A stretch of DNA of 64,000 nucleotides from Blasia pusilla. Taxonomy: Eukaryota; Marchantiophyta; Marchantiopsida; Blasiales. Below, piece by piece: positions 10,480 through 21,964 of the stretch. The stretch covers positions 11,098,001 through 11,162,000 of the forward strand of contig CM114274.1 of NCBI GenBank assembly GCA_050084515.1, in the 5' to 3' direction. How positions within the stretch are numbered: position 1 is the stretch's first letter; each line of letters opens with the position of its first letter. A program made the position numbers and the translations under genes. Below the pieces are notes generated by a model. The model saw nothing but the letters and a program-made list of their open reading frames with translations, had not been told where the DNA came from and made no database searches.

Positions 10480-10870
10480 AAGAACTAGTACTCCATGGCT
10501 ACCTTTGTTGGATAAGACCACCTATAGATTGGTTACAAGATGCTTCTTCACAAAGCTAGAGTTGAGATCTAGTTACCGTTTCTTCAAATTGCCCAAGTTC
10601 ATGAGTTAGAGAAAATTATCAGAAGTTTTTATGGGCACTACGAGTATGTGGTTCTAACCTTAAAGTTTCTGTTTAAACTATAAGGGAAATTTTTCAAGGA
10701 AATCATTAGGATATTGGTTAAGTTAACCAATACCCCAACCATTTTTTGCACTTTCACAATTATATGAGTAATTTTTTGAGAGGTTTTTTAGATGTGTGTG
10801 TTAGCATCTACCAACAATATATCGTAGCCACTCCTAGGGATGACTATCTTATAACTATCCTTTTGCCTCC
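10480..10870 (+). pseudogene. Second gypsy-type reverse transcriptase relic
   Basis: Plus-strand frames read FFTKLELRSSYRFFKL, which corresponds to the FTKLDLRSGYHQ block of chromovirus RT. GHYEYVVLTLKF follows, matching GHYEFLVMPFG, then LTNTPTIFCTF, matching LTNAPATF. The region around 10,800 that should carry the YxDD box reads IYQQYIV, so the catalytic aspartates are gone. Several frameshifts and stops are present. It differs in orientation and sequence from the 1-7.6 kb element. Confidence 0.7.
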
Positions 10871-11119
10871 ACAACCACTCCATATTCTTTTTTCCTCCCA
10901 ACTTCTTGAAATTACTCTCCTCACTTTGAAACTATTTTCTTTCTATAGTGGAGTTAGGTCTTGAGATTTTTGGGTAAGATTTATTTCTAATATTGAAAAA
11001 GATATAAATGAGTGAGGTTCGTAGTATAATAGTACTCATTTTTTCCAACATTTTTTTTCCTAGACTAAAACGAGGAGGAAAAGAAGCAAAGGCATCCCTA
11101 ATAGGAACTTCAAAGAAGC

Positions 11120-11375
11120 CTAATTGTCATGATCATCATAGTAGGCTCACACTAGGGTGGATGCGCATCGGATAAGTCTCTTGAATGAGACACGAGATGC
11201 GAGTAACGTTGGGAGATATGAACCAGGACCAAACGTAAGCTACGTAAAGCAAGATTTGAGAAGAGTTTAAGTCTAATAAGAGTGGGTACATTGCAAAAGA
11301 GGATAAGAACCGGATTTGGAACTTGACTAGCCTTTGAGGTTTTGTGATGGCTAGAACTTTGCAAGATCCTCTTTG
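11120..11375 (+). repeat. Dispersed repeat family F2, copy a
   Basis: Begins near 'tgtcatgatcatcatagtagg' and carries CTCACACTAGGGTGGATG. The same ordered phrases, diverged, recur at ~13,465-13,830 and ~52,850-53,190: CATGACC-like start, a TAGTGAGCTCATACTAGGATGG-like block, a GACATGAG-like block, and a GGGATTTGAGAAGAG-like block. It is probably a fragment of an LTR or another transposon end. Confidence 0.55.
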
Positions 11376-11900
11376 TCTAAAAATTGCAATCACTCATCCA
11401 AGAACTCTTCTATTCCTCTCGACCCAACTACTCATAAGCAACATACTTAGGCATCTCCAATCAAATCAAGACAATCACCTCCAAATGGGGAGCATAACAA
11501 TATAAGAACTTCTTTATGGATTCATCATGATCAAGAGATTGGGAGGTCCTTGAATGTACACACTGCTCCTCATAGCTATGGTTGAGCCATTACAACTGCC
11601 TCCCTTACAAGGAGTGGTCAAAATGCTACCTATTACTTCTTACGACTCTTTTAATACTACTCCTACATCCTCCTCCTCTCAAGATGTGAAAAAAGTCTCT
11701 AATTAGCTTAAATTTTCTATCTATGTGATTCTCCAATACCTAACTAGATCAATGACTCTCTTGCTTCCAACTCCATGATCCCTTCCCATACGCCTTCCTA
11801 GCTAGTCCACAAATCTGACTTCTAAATATTCAAGCAATTATGCTTGCACCTCTACTTACTCTAACAAATCTCCTTCGCTGACTACTTGTTTTTCCCGAAG
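11376..11900. other. AT-rich DNA with no recognised feature
   Basis: Between the F2 repeat and the short-repeat cluster. No domain is visible; it lies where RNase H and integrase of the second gypsy relic would be expected. Confidence 0.3.
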
Positions 11901-12200
11901 ATATTTTAGTCAAGATGTCTTAACGAAGTAATTTTTTGAGAAGTCCTCTCATTGAGTCCACTTCAAAGGTCTTTGCTCCTCACAGTTTGCAAAGTCCTTA
12001 TGAAGTACTTTCACCAACTACTTCATCCAACCTCGTCACAATGTCTTTGCAAAGTAATTCTCTCTTTGTCTTCCATTAAAATCCTTACAAAAGATCTTTG
12101 TAAAAGATCTTTGTGTTCGTACCCTTGTCCTCACAAACACTCTAGAGTCTTCACGAAGATCTTTTTATACATCATAGAAGTTCTTTGTTCTTCGCACTTG
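11900..12200. repeat. Cluster of degenerate GAAG/TCTTTGT short repeats
   Basis: Phrases such as CTTCACGAAGATCTTT, CTTACAAAAGATCTTTGT, AAAAGATCTTTGTG and CTTATGAAGTACTTTC recur roughly every 30-60 bases. They look like a decayed short tandem repeat. There is no evidence of coding. Confidence 0.45.
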
Positions 12201-12736
12201 ATACAATTAGCATGAATGAGTACAGCTACAACTTGACCAAGCATTTGAAATTGGTGAATCTCCTTTTCTTTTGGCTTGTGGATGTGATCCAAAGGGCCTC
12301 TTGGCCCAGCCCTTTTCCTAGACCTCTACATCAATATGGCAAGCAATGGTAGAGAGTTTGTTAGTAGAGATGCGAGAACATCAAAAAACCGAAAGAAAGA
12401 GTCTTGTGAGGCCTTAACTAAGATACATGAAGCAAGCTAAAAAAAGTTGATGCCAAGTAAGATTCTATGTGAGAGAGCAAGTATGGTTGAGTGTGAAGAA
12501 TCTCACTCTTACAAAAGAGTTCTCTTCAAAAATTTTTGCTAAGAATGTATGTGATCATGGCCAATCTGTTTGAAGAGGTTTACATATTGGAGCTACTAGA
12601 GGACCTAACAATCCATTGGACCTAGCTTGTCACCTTTTGTTTGTCATTTTTTAAAAATTTCTTCAAAGATAATATGCAAACTGAGAGAATGAAAATGTTG
12701 AGACCCTAATTGATGACCATCTAAGATGAACTTGAG
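12201..12736. other. AT-rich repeat-derived DNA
   Basis: No coding frame recognised. It directly precedes the chromodomain relic and is probably eroded integrase sequence of the same element. Confidence 0.3.
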
Positions 12737-12883
12737 TTTGAGGTGCAAACCATCTTGTATTCGAGACGTAGGGCTAACAACCATGGATACTTGGTTAAGT
12801 TGAAGGGCTAACCATATGAAGAAGGAAACTTCGATTTCAAAGGCTAATTTGGAACATTCTCAAGAGATGTTACAAGACTTTAA
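12737..12883 (+). pseudogene. Chromodomain relic of a gypsy chromovirus
   Basis: The frame starts FEVQTILYSRRR, then ANNHGYLVKLKG, stop, PYEEGNFDFKG, stop, FGTFSRDV. This follows the chromodomain pattern (hydrophobic strand, YLVKWKGY, then an acidic TWEP-like strand and helix). The tryptophan of WKGY is Leu and the tyrosine is a stop. Chromodomains bind methylated histone H3 tails and sit at the C-terminus of chromovirus integrases, in line with the RT relic 2 kb upstream on the same strand. Confidence 0.65.
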
Positions 12884-13464
12884 AAAAATACAAGAAAAAC
12901 ACATGGGTTAGTATATGGAGGTAATACGGACATGACTTGTGACCATCAGAGGCTTGGGCTCAAAAACAATTATAACAAGAATGTGCTAGTTTTGCAATAA
13001 AGTGATGCGTGGGTTTGGAGATTCCATGCATAGTGGAAGATTCAAAAAAAATTTAGTAGTGCATAACAATGATTAGTTCTTTATGTGCTTAGATTATATG
13101 TTGAGAAGAGATGCAAGGCATATTTGAGGAAAGCGATTGGATTTGGATAAGCACCTAGAATAGGAACAAGTGTTGGACAACCAATACTTGGGCTCGCCCT
13201 AGCATCAGCAAGGCAAGTTACTTTGTCTTGGGTGATCTTACTCATGAAATCATGAGTAAAGTTAGTGACGGGCCTAAGTCAAATTTAGTGGCAATCCAAA
13301 AGTAATATGTCTTGCAAACCTTGCAAACAAATAAGATGTTTACTTGTAGTGAGCAAATGATTAGCTACTACAATGTAATTGGATATCAAGGAGTGGGCTT
13401 CCCAAAAGACTTGACATTAAAAGCTTTGCATTGATAAGGGCATCAACATCTCTAAAGAGGGATG

Positions 13465-13830
13465 ATTTTCATGACCCTCATAACCAAATGCGCGCCAATG
13501 CGAAACCTCAGAACTCTAGTGAGCTCATACTAGGATGGAAGTGCATTGGAATCTTACATGTAAGACATGAGTTGCAAAAGCAAGATGTAGGCCTTTGATG
13601 AGTATCTCAAATGATGGGGATTGCGACCTTATAGAGCAAGACTAAACATTAAGCGGGATTTGAGAAGAGCTCCCCTTGGCACCCAACTCTTGTGGGACTC
13701 AAGTCCCATGAGAGTTGGGTGCTAGGGGGACTACAATAGGGTTTGAAAGTTCAATTTGATTGAGCATTTGGGGGTTGTGTATATTTGAGATCATAAGGGC
13801 TAGACTCAAGATACATTTTGGATGAATAAT
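13465..13830 (+). repeat. Dispersed repeat family F2, copy b
   Basis: The longest of three related copies (see 11,120 and 52,850). It also contains a short inverted pair, CACCCAACTCTTGTGGGACT and AGTCCCATGAGAGTTGGGTG, at about 13,680-13,723, which forms a ~20-bp stem. Flanking DNA at 12,884-13,464 has no recognised feature. Confidence 0.55.
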
Positions 13831-14426
13831 GTGACGTTGGATGGATTCAAAGGTTGGCATAAGAGTTTTAATACCAAGCCAAGTCTAGGTAGACCAGTTA
13901 TGGACACCAACCTTGGACCTTGACCTATGACTCAACTATTGAGTCCCGATTAGAGACTTTTTTGAGGTCCATTGGGTTGTTAGGACCGATATGCATGCTA
14001 GCATTTCAAGTTCCTAGAATATCAAGGAAGTCTATCCCAAGTCTTGAATGACTTGCCAATGTTGGGAAGTGAGGGATTAGGTTTTATTTGACCCCATCTA
14101 GATCGGTTGAGCTTCAAGGGTGGCTTGAGATCAAGACTCGATGAGACGCAAATATTTTTGACCCACGCCAAGGTTAATGTGAGTATGTTTTGGTGCAAAT
14201 AAGCAAAGAGAGCATGACATATTGAACGCAAGCTTTTGCAACACACAAGACTGGTGTTCAAGGGAGTAGCCACACGACAACAACACAATTTGGTTGAAAA
14301 CCAAGAGATTTCATTTACTTGCTAGATAAACTTTGAAACTAGTACCTTGATGAGTAGAACTCTAGACCATTGTGGAAAGAGTAGCCAATTCAAGGTGGCT
14401 TATGAATTGGAGTATTTGTGAGCATG

Positions 14427-14620
14427 CATAACTATCATGTGTTTCATGTTTCCTTTCTGAAGAAGTTTGTTGAAGATTTTGACAAGTTCTTCACGAAATA
14501 GAAAAAGTGGCATCCTATTTTTGAAAGAATTGCTTGATTTCTAGGAAGTGCAAGTGGAGGAAATACTCAAGGAGTATTTGGTGCTTATGGCAAAAGGCAA
14601 CTATCAACAATAAATTTTTT
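14427..14620 (+). pseudogene. Gypsy integrase C-terminal relic
   Basis: Reads HNYHVFHVSFLKKFVEDFD, very close to the VFHVSxLKK block that follows the integrase core in plant gypsy elements. After a stop and a frame change comes EVQVEEILKEYLVL, resembling the start of the linker to a chromodomain. It is a separate copy from the chromodomain at 12.7 kb. Confidence 0.65.
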
Positions 14621-16250
14621 GAGGGGTCCGAAACTACGTGTCCGACACTACATGAAAACCATTGAGGACTCTTCCATAGCACTAAATGAGTATACCACTA
14701 GACCATTGGTTGGAGTCCATACAGAAAAAAGAAAGGAAAGATTAGGAACACTCAATCCGCTTGACCGATAACTTTGGCGTGAAAGCTAAAAGTTATATTT
14801 GACAAAACATTTGGGTGGCAAGATGCCTTTGAAAACAAGGTTTTCAAGGGATAATTTTGAGATTTGAATCGACGGATTCCAAATCTTGGGAATAATAAAA
14901 ACATTCAATCGAGATTTCAAAATAATTTGTTATAATGAAGAATGATCGGAATCATCACATTTTCTCAAAACCCATTTTCAAAAGTAGGACCCTCCAAAAG
15001 GGATTGGGGAGGGGATTCAAACCTAAGCCTCTACACTCACACTCCATGACCCCCACCACTACCCTACCACTAGTTTTTGGTTTTATGTAAGGGACTTTTG
15101 TATTTATTTATTCAACGTTTTTCTATCAGGTGTCCTAATCCCATTTCCAATCCAAGCTGCCCATGCTTGCATTCGGCTTGATATTTCTCTCGAGGGTTTG
15201 GATCTTTTTCATTCTTCTTTCTTTAGTAATCACACTTGTAGTGGGCCCAACTCCCATAAATCCAACGTGGGCGTAAGCCTCATATGACTAATTTGATTTG
15301 TCACAACTACGATATTGTCACACAAGTGTCTATGTAGTGTGTCAAAGGTTTCCCAAACTCTAGGTCCAATGAGGGATACCTTATATTCAATCAAATCAAA
15401 AAACAACTTTATTGTCCTGCAAGCGCTCTATGTGGTGTCTCAAAGGTTTTCCAAATTCCATAGTAGAAATCTCATATTCAATGAAATAAAAAATTGGTTT
15501 GTCTTGGTGGGAAACATAAAGTATTTAAAACCATGAGAAAAATAGGTCATCATTCCCATACGAAGAATAAGGGATCAAAACTTAAAATTGAGAAGGAGAT
15601 GTTGACTCCACAACGCAAGCTTGAGATCATACAACAATCAAATCATATCCATAATATCTTCAAAAGGGAGAAGAAATTGTTTAAAAAGTGTCGGGGAAAC
15701 GTTTGTTATGATCTTAGGGGCTTCATATTTTACATGCCGATTCAGCTTGCTCATCTCTCATAAGGCCCCACCACTCTATCAAACGACGCAAAGCTTTTCA
15801 AGTTTGCTGGTGTCTACTCTTCTAACACATGGGAAGACTCTTCCACGTTAACCCTTACGAACAAATATTTGTTTGGTCATGTTCGTTAGCATCTTCCTAC
15901 CGTAACAAAAAAAGCTCTCCTAAATTTCTCGTATTCAGAATGGAAACTAAACTTCTCTAATAAAATACTTTAAGAAATTTAAAAATTCATAAAAAGTAAT
16001 AAGGAACGTTATTGTACGTTGTACCCGCTCATCTAATTCATCCTTGGCCAGAAGCTCGAGAAACAAATGCTTATCAACTTTGGAGCCATAGAAATTTCAT
16101 GAGGAAAAGTTTCATTCCACCTCGAGTTGTTGGGTGTGGATAGTCGTAGACACCCTTGAAAAGACGAGGGGGAGAAAATGATACCAACCTAGGGTCACCG
16201 GTATTCCTAAACCAGATATCCTCCTAGTGTGGTCCTAGAAACCCCTAAAA
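14621..16250. other. Repeat-poor AT-rich DNA leading into the GC-rich island
   Basis: Contains short open frames (15,315-15,851) without recognisable domains. Two phrases, AAGCGCTCTATGTGGTGTCTCAAAGG and the diverged 'gtctatgtagtgtgtcaaagg', repeat about 100 bp apart near 15,320-15,450. GC content rises after ~16,100. Confidence 0.35.
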
Positions 16251-17400
16251 CGTGAAGCGTTCTAACTCCCACACGTGTCAGAACTCTACGTCCCGGGTCG
16301 TCCCATTGAAGCCGGCGAAATGAAACTGCCCGTTCGCTCGCTTGTTTTCTTTCTTAAGGGAACATACAGTGCTAGTCTTACGTGTTACGTACCATAAGCT
16401 TCCAATGGTACGTCCCCGCCCGATCTTTCTGCCGCTGCAGCGCTGTCGCATGGCTCCAGCCTCCAAGAGAACCGGTATAAAAGCCTACGGCCCAGGGCTC
16501 CACCGGAGCTTTGGCGGTGGTTTTAATAATCTCTTTGGCGTACAGAAGTGGAGTAGGAACTTAGGAAGTCGCACGTAGTTATCTGTACAGGCCAAATACA
16601 CGGCGCGGTTATGGTTGACAACAACGTCCAATGAACGCGCTCGGTCCTGCTTTCTTAGGGTGACGGAAAGGCTAGGCGAGATGTGGGCCCGTGGGGGTCT
16701 GGGAGAGGAAGGGAGCGGAGGGGAGGGGAATGGGACTGCGAATGTGTGTTGCTGATGACATGGCTATATCTATATGTATGAGCAAAGTAGTCTAACCTGG
16801 AAAAAATAAAGGTGGCCGAAGGAACTAATGATGTTCATACAAATTCAAATATTTTTCTTGCAGCCTGTGAAACATTTTCTTTCGTGGTTGACGTTGACAA
16901 CAACGCACTCGTGCCTGCTTTACGGTGCGCCACCTCCGGAACAGCTAGGCGAGATGTGGGTCTGGGAGGGGAGGGGAATGGACCTGCGAGTGTGTCGAGT
17001 GTTCTGCTGATGAGTGATGACATAGCTAAATCAGCGTACGGATCTTGACCATGCGTGCGTTTCGGGGGGTAACGGGAGAGAGTACAAAGTGCGAAGTGAA
17101 GAAGCGTGGCGAGAAAAAGGTTTTGAGATACCCGTGCGTGATTCAACAGAGCCGGGCAGTGGTACGCTGGAGATCGAGTCGACTGAAAGATTCGACAAGG
17201 AAGGAGCTTACAGAGAAGAAGAAATCTTTCTTACAAGAGACGAGCCTCACATGCGTTTTGATCGAATCGTTTCGAACCTCTCCGTCCAGGGACTAATTCC
17301 CCGAACGACTTCATTTGTTTCACGGAGCTCAAATAGTCCTAATTTCTACCCACCTACCTGTACTTCTCTGCTGCATACGAGACTAAATTATTCTAAAAAT
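16250..17400. other. GC-rich, CpG-rich flank 3' of the phosphate transporter
   Basis: CpG and GC are clearly higher than outside the 16.2-21.4 kb island. It contains a diverged ~140-bp direct duplication: 16,612-16,760 and 16,885-17,030 share GGTTGACAACAACG-like, CTAGGCGAGATGTGGG and GAGGGGAATGG phrases, then a TGCTGATGACATAGCTA-like end. Open frames here start only at GTG/TTG or are short, so I do not call a gene. Confidence 0.5.
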
Positions 17401-17890
17401 ACACTCCTAATTTAAATACAACTGATGAAAGGTCCGCTGCGGAGAATCGGCCTCAAAACTAGCAGAATTGCGTTGTCGTGGCAATCGTCCCCGCAAGTTT
17501 CTAGGATTTCCTGTCGACTCTTAGGAAAAAAAATCAGTGTACATTGACACTGTTCGGATTTGACTAGCTCGTACGCTATCGGAATACTTGTGATTGAGGA
17601 GCAGCTGTAGTTAGAGCGGAGGAAGGTGCGAAATTCATAGAAACTGCAGCGCGAGTTAGCCAACAACTGGAAGCCAGCCTGCCGACAGAAAGAAAATGCA
17701 GGACCCACATTCCAAGCGGTCGTCAGAGTCCACATGTCTGTCTGAAGTGCTGGGGTTATTCAACCGAGACGGTGAGGAATTCGCAGTGTGTGGACAGAGC
17801 CCGAGAGATCCTCGATCGCTCCGCGGATAGGTTCGATGAGAGGTACCGAGTAGGTAGAGTAAATCTCTCATCCGAGCTCGAGGTGTCTCC

Positions 17891-20624
17891 TTATCGGGGT
17901 GCGAGAGCAGCTGGGAGCAAAGTGGGCGACCGGCAAGCGACCGTGGACACGCTCGCGTTGGTCGACGACGGGTCGTTGCAGACGGTCGCCCCAGGAAACA
18001 CGGCGTTCTGACCGAGAGTGAAGACGGTGTAATTTTGGAACAGGGCCAATGATTGGTACAAGGCATTCATGACCGTGTCCACGTCCACTGTCGCACAAAG
18101 AGCGAAACACCGTCGCGTTAGAACTTAGAAGCGTTTAGGACCCCTGCGATAGATATCTCAGCGGACATGAAACTGGACGAATCCGATGATCAATCAAGGA
18201 ATCGAGGCGTTTAGGGAATGAATACCTGTCAGCTGCTTGCTGGGATTGATCAAGCTCGCGGCCGTCTCCGCTTGCATCGCGACGGTGGCGTTCAATTGAG
18301 CCCAGCCGGTGGCGGGGAGATTGACGAGCTCGCCTCTGGAACTGGCAGCTTGGTAGCTCTGGAGACTACTGTTGAAGTCCGAGTACATTGTGTTGGCCAG
18401 GTCGGTAACGCGATCCTCGTAAAGGGTCACTTGCTTCCCGGTAACCTTGCTGGGAGCGAAAACACCCTGGGCGAACACCGCAGCGACCACTGTGCCGATG
18501 ACGAACAGAGTCGCGACCCACGACGCGAACTGTTTCAGGAACTGAGTCCAATTGACTCCCTTGGCTCCCTCCAGAAGCCCCACGCCGATGATCGCACCGG
18601 TAATGCACTGGCTCGACGACGTGGGAAGACCATACTGCGACGCGATCATGATCACGAACGCGGTAGCGAGCTCGGCTGCGAAGCCCCTGGTCGGAGTGAG
18701 CTTGGCGAGCTTCACGCCCATCGCCCGGGTCACATTGTAACCGTACGTGGCCAGACCGATCACGAGGCCCACGGCGCCGATCAGCACGATCCAAATTGGT
18801 GGTTTGACGGACTTCGTCAGCTGTCCCTTCTGGTAGACGTCCCAGATGGTGGCCATGGGTCCTGCCATGTAACCGACCTCACCGGCACCGTGCGCGAAGA
18901 TCACACAGATGGCCGAGAACACCTGCAGATAACTGAAGGCGTACTCCACTCGCGGTTCGAAGACCTCGGCGGCTTCATGGATCTCCCCGATCTTCTCGTC
19001 CGTTTTCACGATCTGATGAATGTCGACGTCCAGTCCGTGCGTCGCTGCCTTGGTGAATTTCTGCCAGTTCGTCAAGCCCCGCGGAGCAGTTTCCGGAGGA
19101 TTGGAGAACTTCACATCCTCGACGCGGACCTCCTCCGCGTCTCCCTCGTTAACGACTCCCATCTCGACTCCGGGTGTCACAGTCGACGGGATGGTCGCCG
19201 CGATGGGTCTGCCGTCGCTGTCGAAGTGTCGTGCAGCCATTTTCCTCAGAAGTGGGAGCGCGATGAAAATGCACAGAACCGTAACGCCTGCGGAAATACA
19301 CGCCGACACCCAAGCAGCCTTCGCGTCTGTCCAACTGTTGTCACTCGACAGAGTCTTCTTCGCGCCCTGTGAATAGACGAAATCGTCAGTTCCTGATCGC
19401 CTTCGGACTTCAATCGAATTCCCCTAACCTACACAAACGCGTTTGCGGGTCTACATCGACTCTACGATTCGATCCATGCGCACGAAACGGAAGCGACCTA
19501 TCTTCATACGGATGACGACCGCTAACCATCACAACGGACTGCGAACGAACCTTCGTGAAAACGAAGTAGATGTTGATCCAGGTTGTGACGAGGACGAACG
19601 GTGGGAGGGTCCAGAAAGCCAAAGCATAAGCATTTTTCCGGCGAAGCACGATGGTTCGGACGACGAAGAAAATCACCGCAGCAGCCAGCCCCGTCAGGAC
19701 AGGAGCGATGAACCAGGAGAGAACGATGGCAATGACCCCCTTATAAGGAGGGAAAGATCCAGAGTCCTTCTCCGCCCATATCACCGCGTTCGTGCCATCC
19801 CACACCAAAGCGAACCCGATAATTCCACCGACTGCAATGGAAACCCAACGTAATTGTGTCAATTTCGTAATGCTGGACAGCGAAATGAACGCGACTGACA
19901 CCTTTCCGTCAACCGAAACCTCGCACAGGCAAGCACTTTCCATCTGATGAAACCTTACGTGTCCTCAACTGATTGCGTCCTGCTCATGTGTGCTTTCAAA
20001 CCACAAGGATTATTCATCGAGTGTGATTGTGGAAACTTACTGATGGAGTGGGTGGATGACACATTGAGACCGTAGTAGGAGGTAATGATGAGCCACACAG
20101 TACCCACCCCGAGAGCGCATACCATGCCGTAGGCATACACCTCCGGATCTCGCTGGAACGAACTGATGTCCGCAATTCCCGCGGCGATCGTATTGGTGGA
20201 CACCCTCCCAAGAAGGAGTGCTCCGGCGAACTCGAACACTGAGGCAATCTGCACAGCAAGGGGCGTCAGAATTCCATGCGTGGTGTTCAGAGATGGAGCA
20301 AGACACAGAGATTCGATTTCCGAATCCGCGAGCAGAGTGATGATGCGGGGAAAGCCAGCGCGTCTAATGCAGTTGTGCGCTCGACGGCGAGCGAATTAAC
20401 ACTCCAGCTAACGATTTACGACCCGAGATCGTCAGACTGCAAAATGAAGCTCGGTGGGATTTCTGCAGACTTACAATGACTGCTTGCCTCAGCGTCAAGG
20501 TCTTGCTTCCGACCGATGTTCCAAACGCGTTCGCCACATCGTTGGCTCCCGTTCCCCATCCGAACCCGAAAGCCACAAACGCCCCCACTACTACAAGCCA
20601 GAGGTAGTCCGGCAGCGCGGCCAT
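17891..20624 (-). CDS. Na+/phosphate symporter, PiT/PHO4 family (PTB-type), five exons
   Basis: Inorganic phosphate transporter of the plasma or an internal membrane, expected to co-transport Na+ or H+. Exons on the minus strand: 20624-20475, 20248-20041, 19831-19551, 19366-18226 and 18087-17891. All four introns (138-226 nt) have GT-AG borders, GTAAGT in the first two, and the join is 1,977 nt or 658 residues without interruption. The ATG has good context (GCCGCAATGGCC). Residues 22-40 hold the family signature GANDVANAFGTSVGS. The two inverted halves are visible as SSTHSIIGGIIGF (about 114-126) and SSSQCITGAIIGV (463-475). Hydrophobic segments lie near 8-25, 51-66, 90-110, 151-180, 188-210, 233-252, 355-372, 404-423, 443-459 and 498-518; a hydrophilic loop spans about 256-354. 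The second signature reads FAHGAGEVGYMAGP (370-383) instead of GANDVANA. The last ~140 residues carry N-x-S/T sequons (545, 572, 612, 637) and two cysteines (630, 645). The final exon has the weakest family support. Confidence 0.93.
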
Positions 20625-21420
20625 TGCGGCGTTCTACCTCGCTCCCTACGAATCCACAACGAGCGGCGCGGCGTTCTTAACGTTTGAGGCTCCAAATACC
20701 GCCCGCCCTCCACGGAACTGGATGCCGGTTGAGAAGTCGCGAGGCCCACCTCGACTGCAAGTCGAAGCCAAGAAGGGCACAGTGGTTTTCTGTATCCCGA
20801 TCGCGACAGTCCCGTCCGCATCGTTGGAAGTGAGCAGCGGCAGGCTATATAGACGCAGCTGTTGTGCACCCCCAGAGGGGCACGAGTGAAGCTTTCCGCA
20901 CTCCAGCGGCTCCCGCCGTAGTCACGCTCGTCTGTCACTCAGACGCCCTGCGGGACCAACTCGGGAGCACGAGATCGCTGAAACGCTAGAAGAACCGACG
21001 ACGCGCGACGCTTAGGACGGAAGCACTCGAAGGTAGGCAGGCCCACACGCAGAAACACCCGAAGTCGCACCCGCAACCCCATCAGCGTCCAATAGCCGCA
21101 CGCCGCAGCCGGCAGGTACGGTATCTTCACAGTATATCCATCCACTTTCCACCGTCGTTGACCGACGGGGCAGCCGTCGTAGCCGCAGTACCAAGAAAGC
21201 GGGCGCCGCTGGTCTCGGGACTGGCCTCGGCCGCTTTCTGCGACCCGTCTATCCCTCCAAAGACTTGGCTCTTGCATTGGATGAAGTTCCGGACACTAGC
21301 TATTTTGCGACTTTCCCGTCGCTTACGTTCCGCTAATGCTACGGACACTTGGCAGAGAGAAATAGTTAGCCACAGGCGAATTGCATGGGACCCTGAAGTT
21401 GAAGTAATTCTATTCTATTT
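20625..21420. other. GC-rich upstream region of the phosphate transporter
   Basis: CpG-rich DNA that ends sharply at about 21,400, where AT-rich sequence begins. It probably holds the promoter. Open frames on both strands lack recognisable domains and are likely composition effects; a divergent plus-strand gene cannot be excluded. Confidence 0.5.
20845..20852 (-). promoter_or_regulatory. Candidate TATA box of the phosphate transporter
   Basis: The minus strand reads GCGTCTATATAGCC about 220 bases upstream of the ATG inside CpG-rich DNA. Initiation ~30 bases downstream would leave a ~190-nt 5' leader. No transcript evidence is available, so the site is a sequence match only. Confidence 0.45.
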
Positions 21421-21463
21421 TAACTTTTTCCTTAGACCTATTGCGGTTCTCTCCGTGATGAAA

Positions 21464-21820
21464 GATTCGGTAAGGATTTTTAGGGATAAACATAAAAGCA
21501 CGTCCTCAAAATTAATGTGTAGAGCTAGTCCAAGTTATGCCTTGGGACATTAGAGTCATGATTTTATTCTGGTGCCTTGGAAGTTTTCGGATTTTTAATG
21601 GTGTTTGTGTGTGGCTTTCCATGGAGATTCATCCACTTGTCTTGTTCTTATAGTTTTTCTCTTTAAGGGCTATCATTTTGGGTGTCATTTATTATTGCCA
21701 ATGGATCTTATCTTAGCGACATTGCAGTCTGAATAATGATATTAAGATTAGGTGAGGATTTCTAGGGATCAAGATGAAAGCAAGTCAAAATGAGTGTGAA
21801 GAGCTACACTTATAGAAAGG
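21464..21820 (+). repeat. Diverged direct duplication of ~70 bp, 282 bp apart
   Basis: GATTCGGTAAGGATTTTTAG with its following ~60 bases (21,464-21,546) recurs, diverged, as GATTAGGTGAGGATTTCTAG at 21,746-21,816. The DNA after each copy also shares scattered phrases, so the original duplicated unit may have been ~290 bp. Confidence 0.5.
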
Positions 21821-21964
21821 TAGAAGATCACAATTTTATCCCTTTGCATTGTAAATTAATGGATATTCATGTTTCGTTTTTTACTTTCATGAAAAGATTG
21901 ATACAATTCCTTGAGAGTCATCCAATTGTCCTTTCTCGCAATCTTTTTTTTCTTTCCGGTGTCA

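Noticed and set aside
18194-18225. Stop codon shortly after exon 4 suggesting a shorter transporter
   Set aside because: A GTATTC donor at 18,225 and an acceptor at 18,088 join in phase to another open segment. The spliced model is preferred but exon 5 remains the least certain exon.
18218-19372. 384-codon open frame on the plus strand opposite exon 4 of the phosphate transporter
   Set aside because: It mirrors the coding exon of a recognised protein; GC-rich codon use leaves the antisense frame free of stops. Its residues (Arg/His/Asp-rich, no domain) look like an antisense artefact.
19410-19943. Minus-strand frame with extra residues before and after exon 3
   Set aside because: The ends run into introns. 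Splice borders at 19,831 and 19,551 give a continuous family match, so the flanking residues are not protein.
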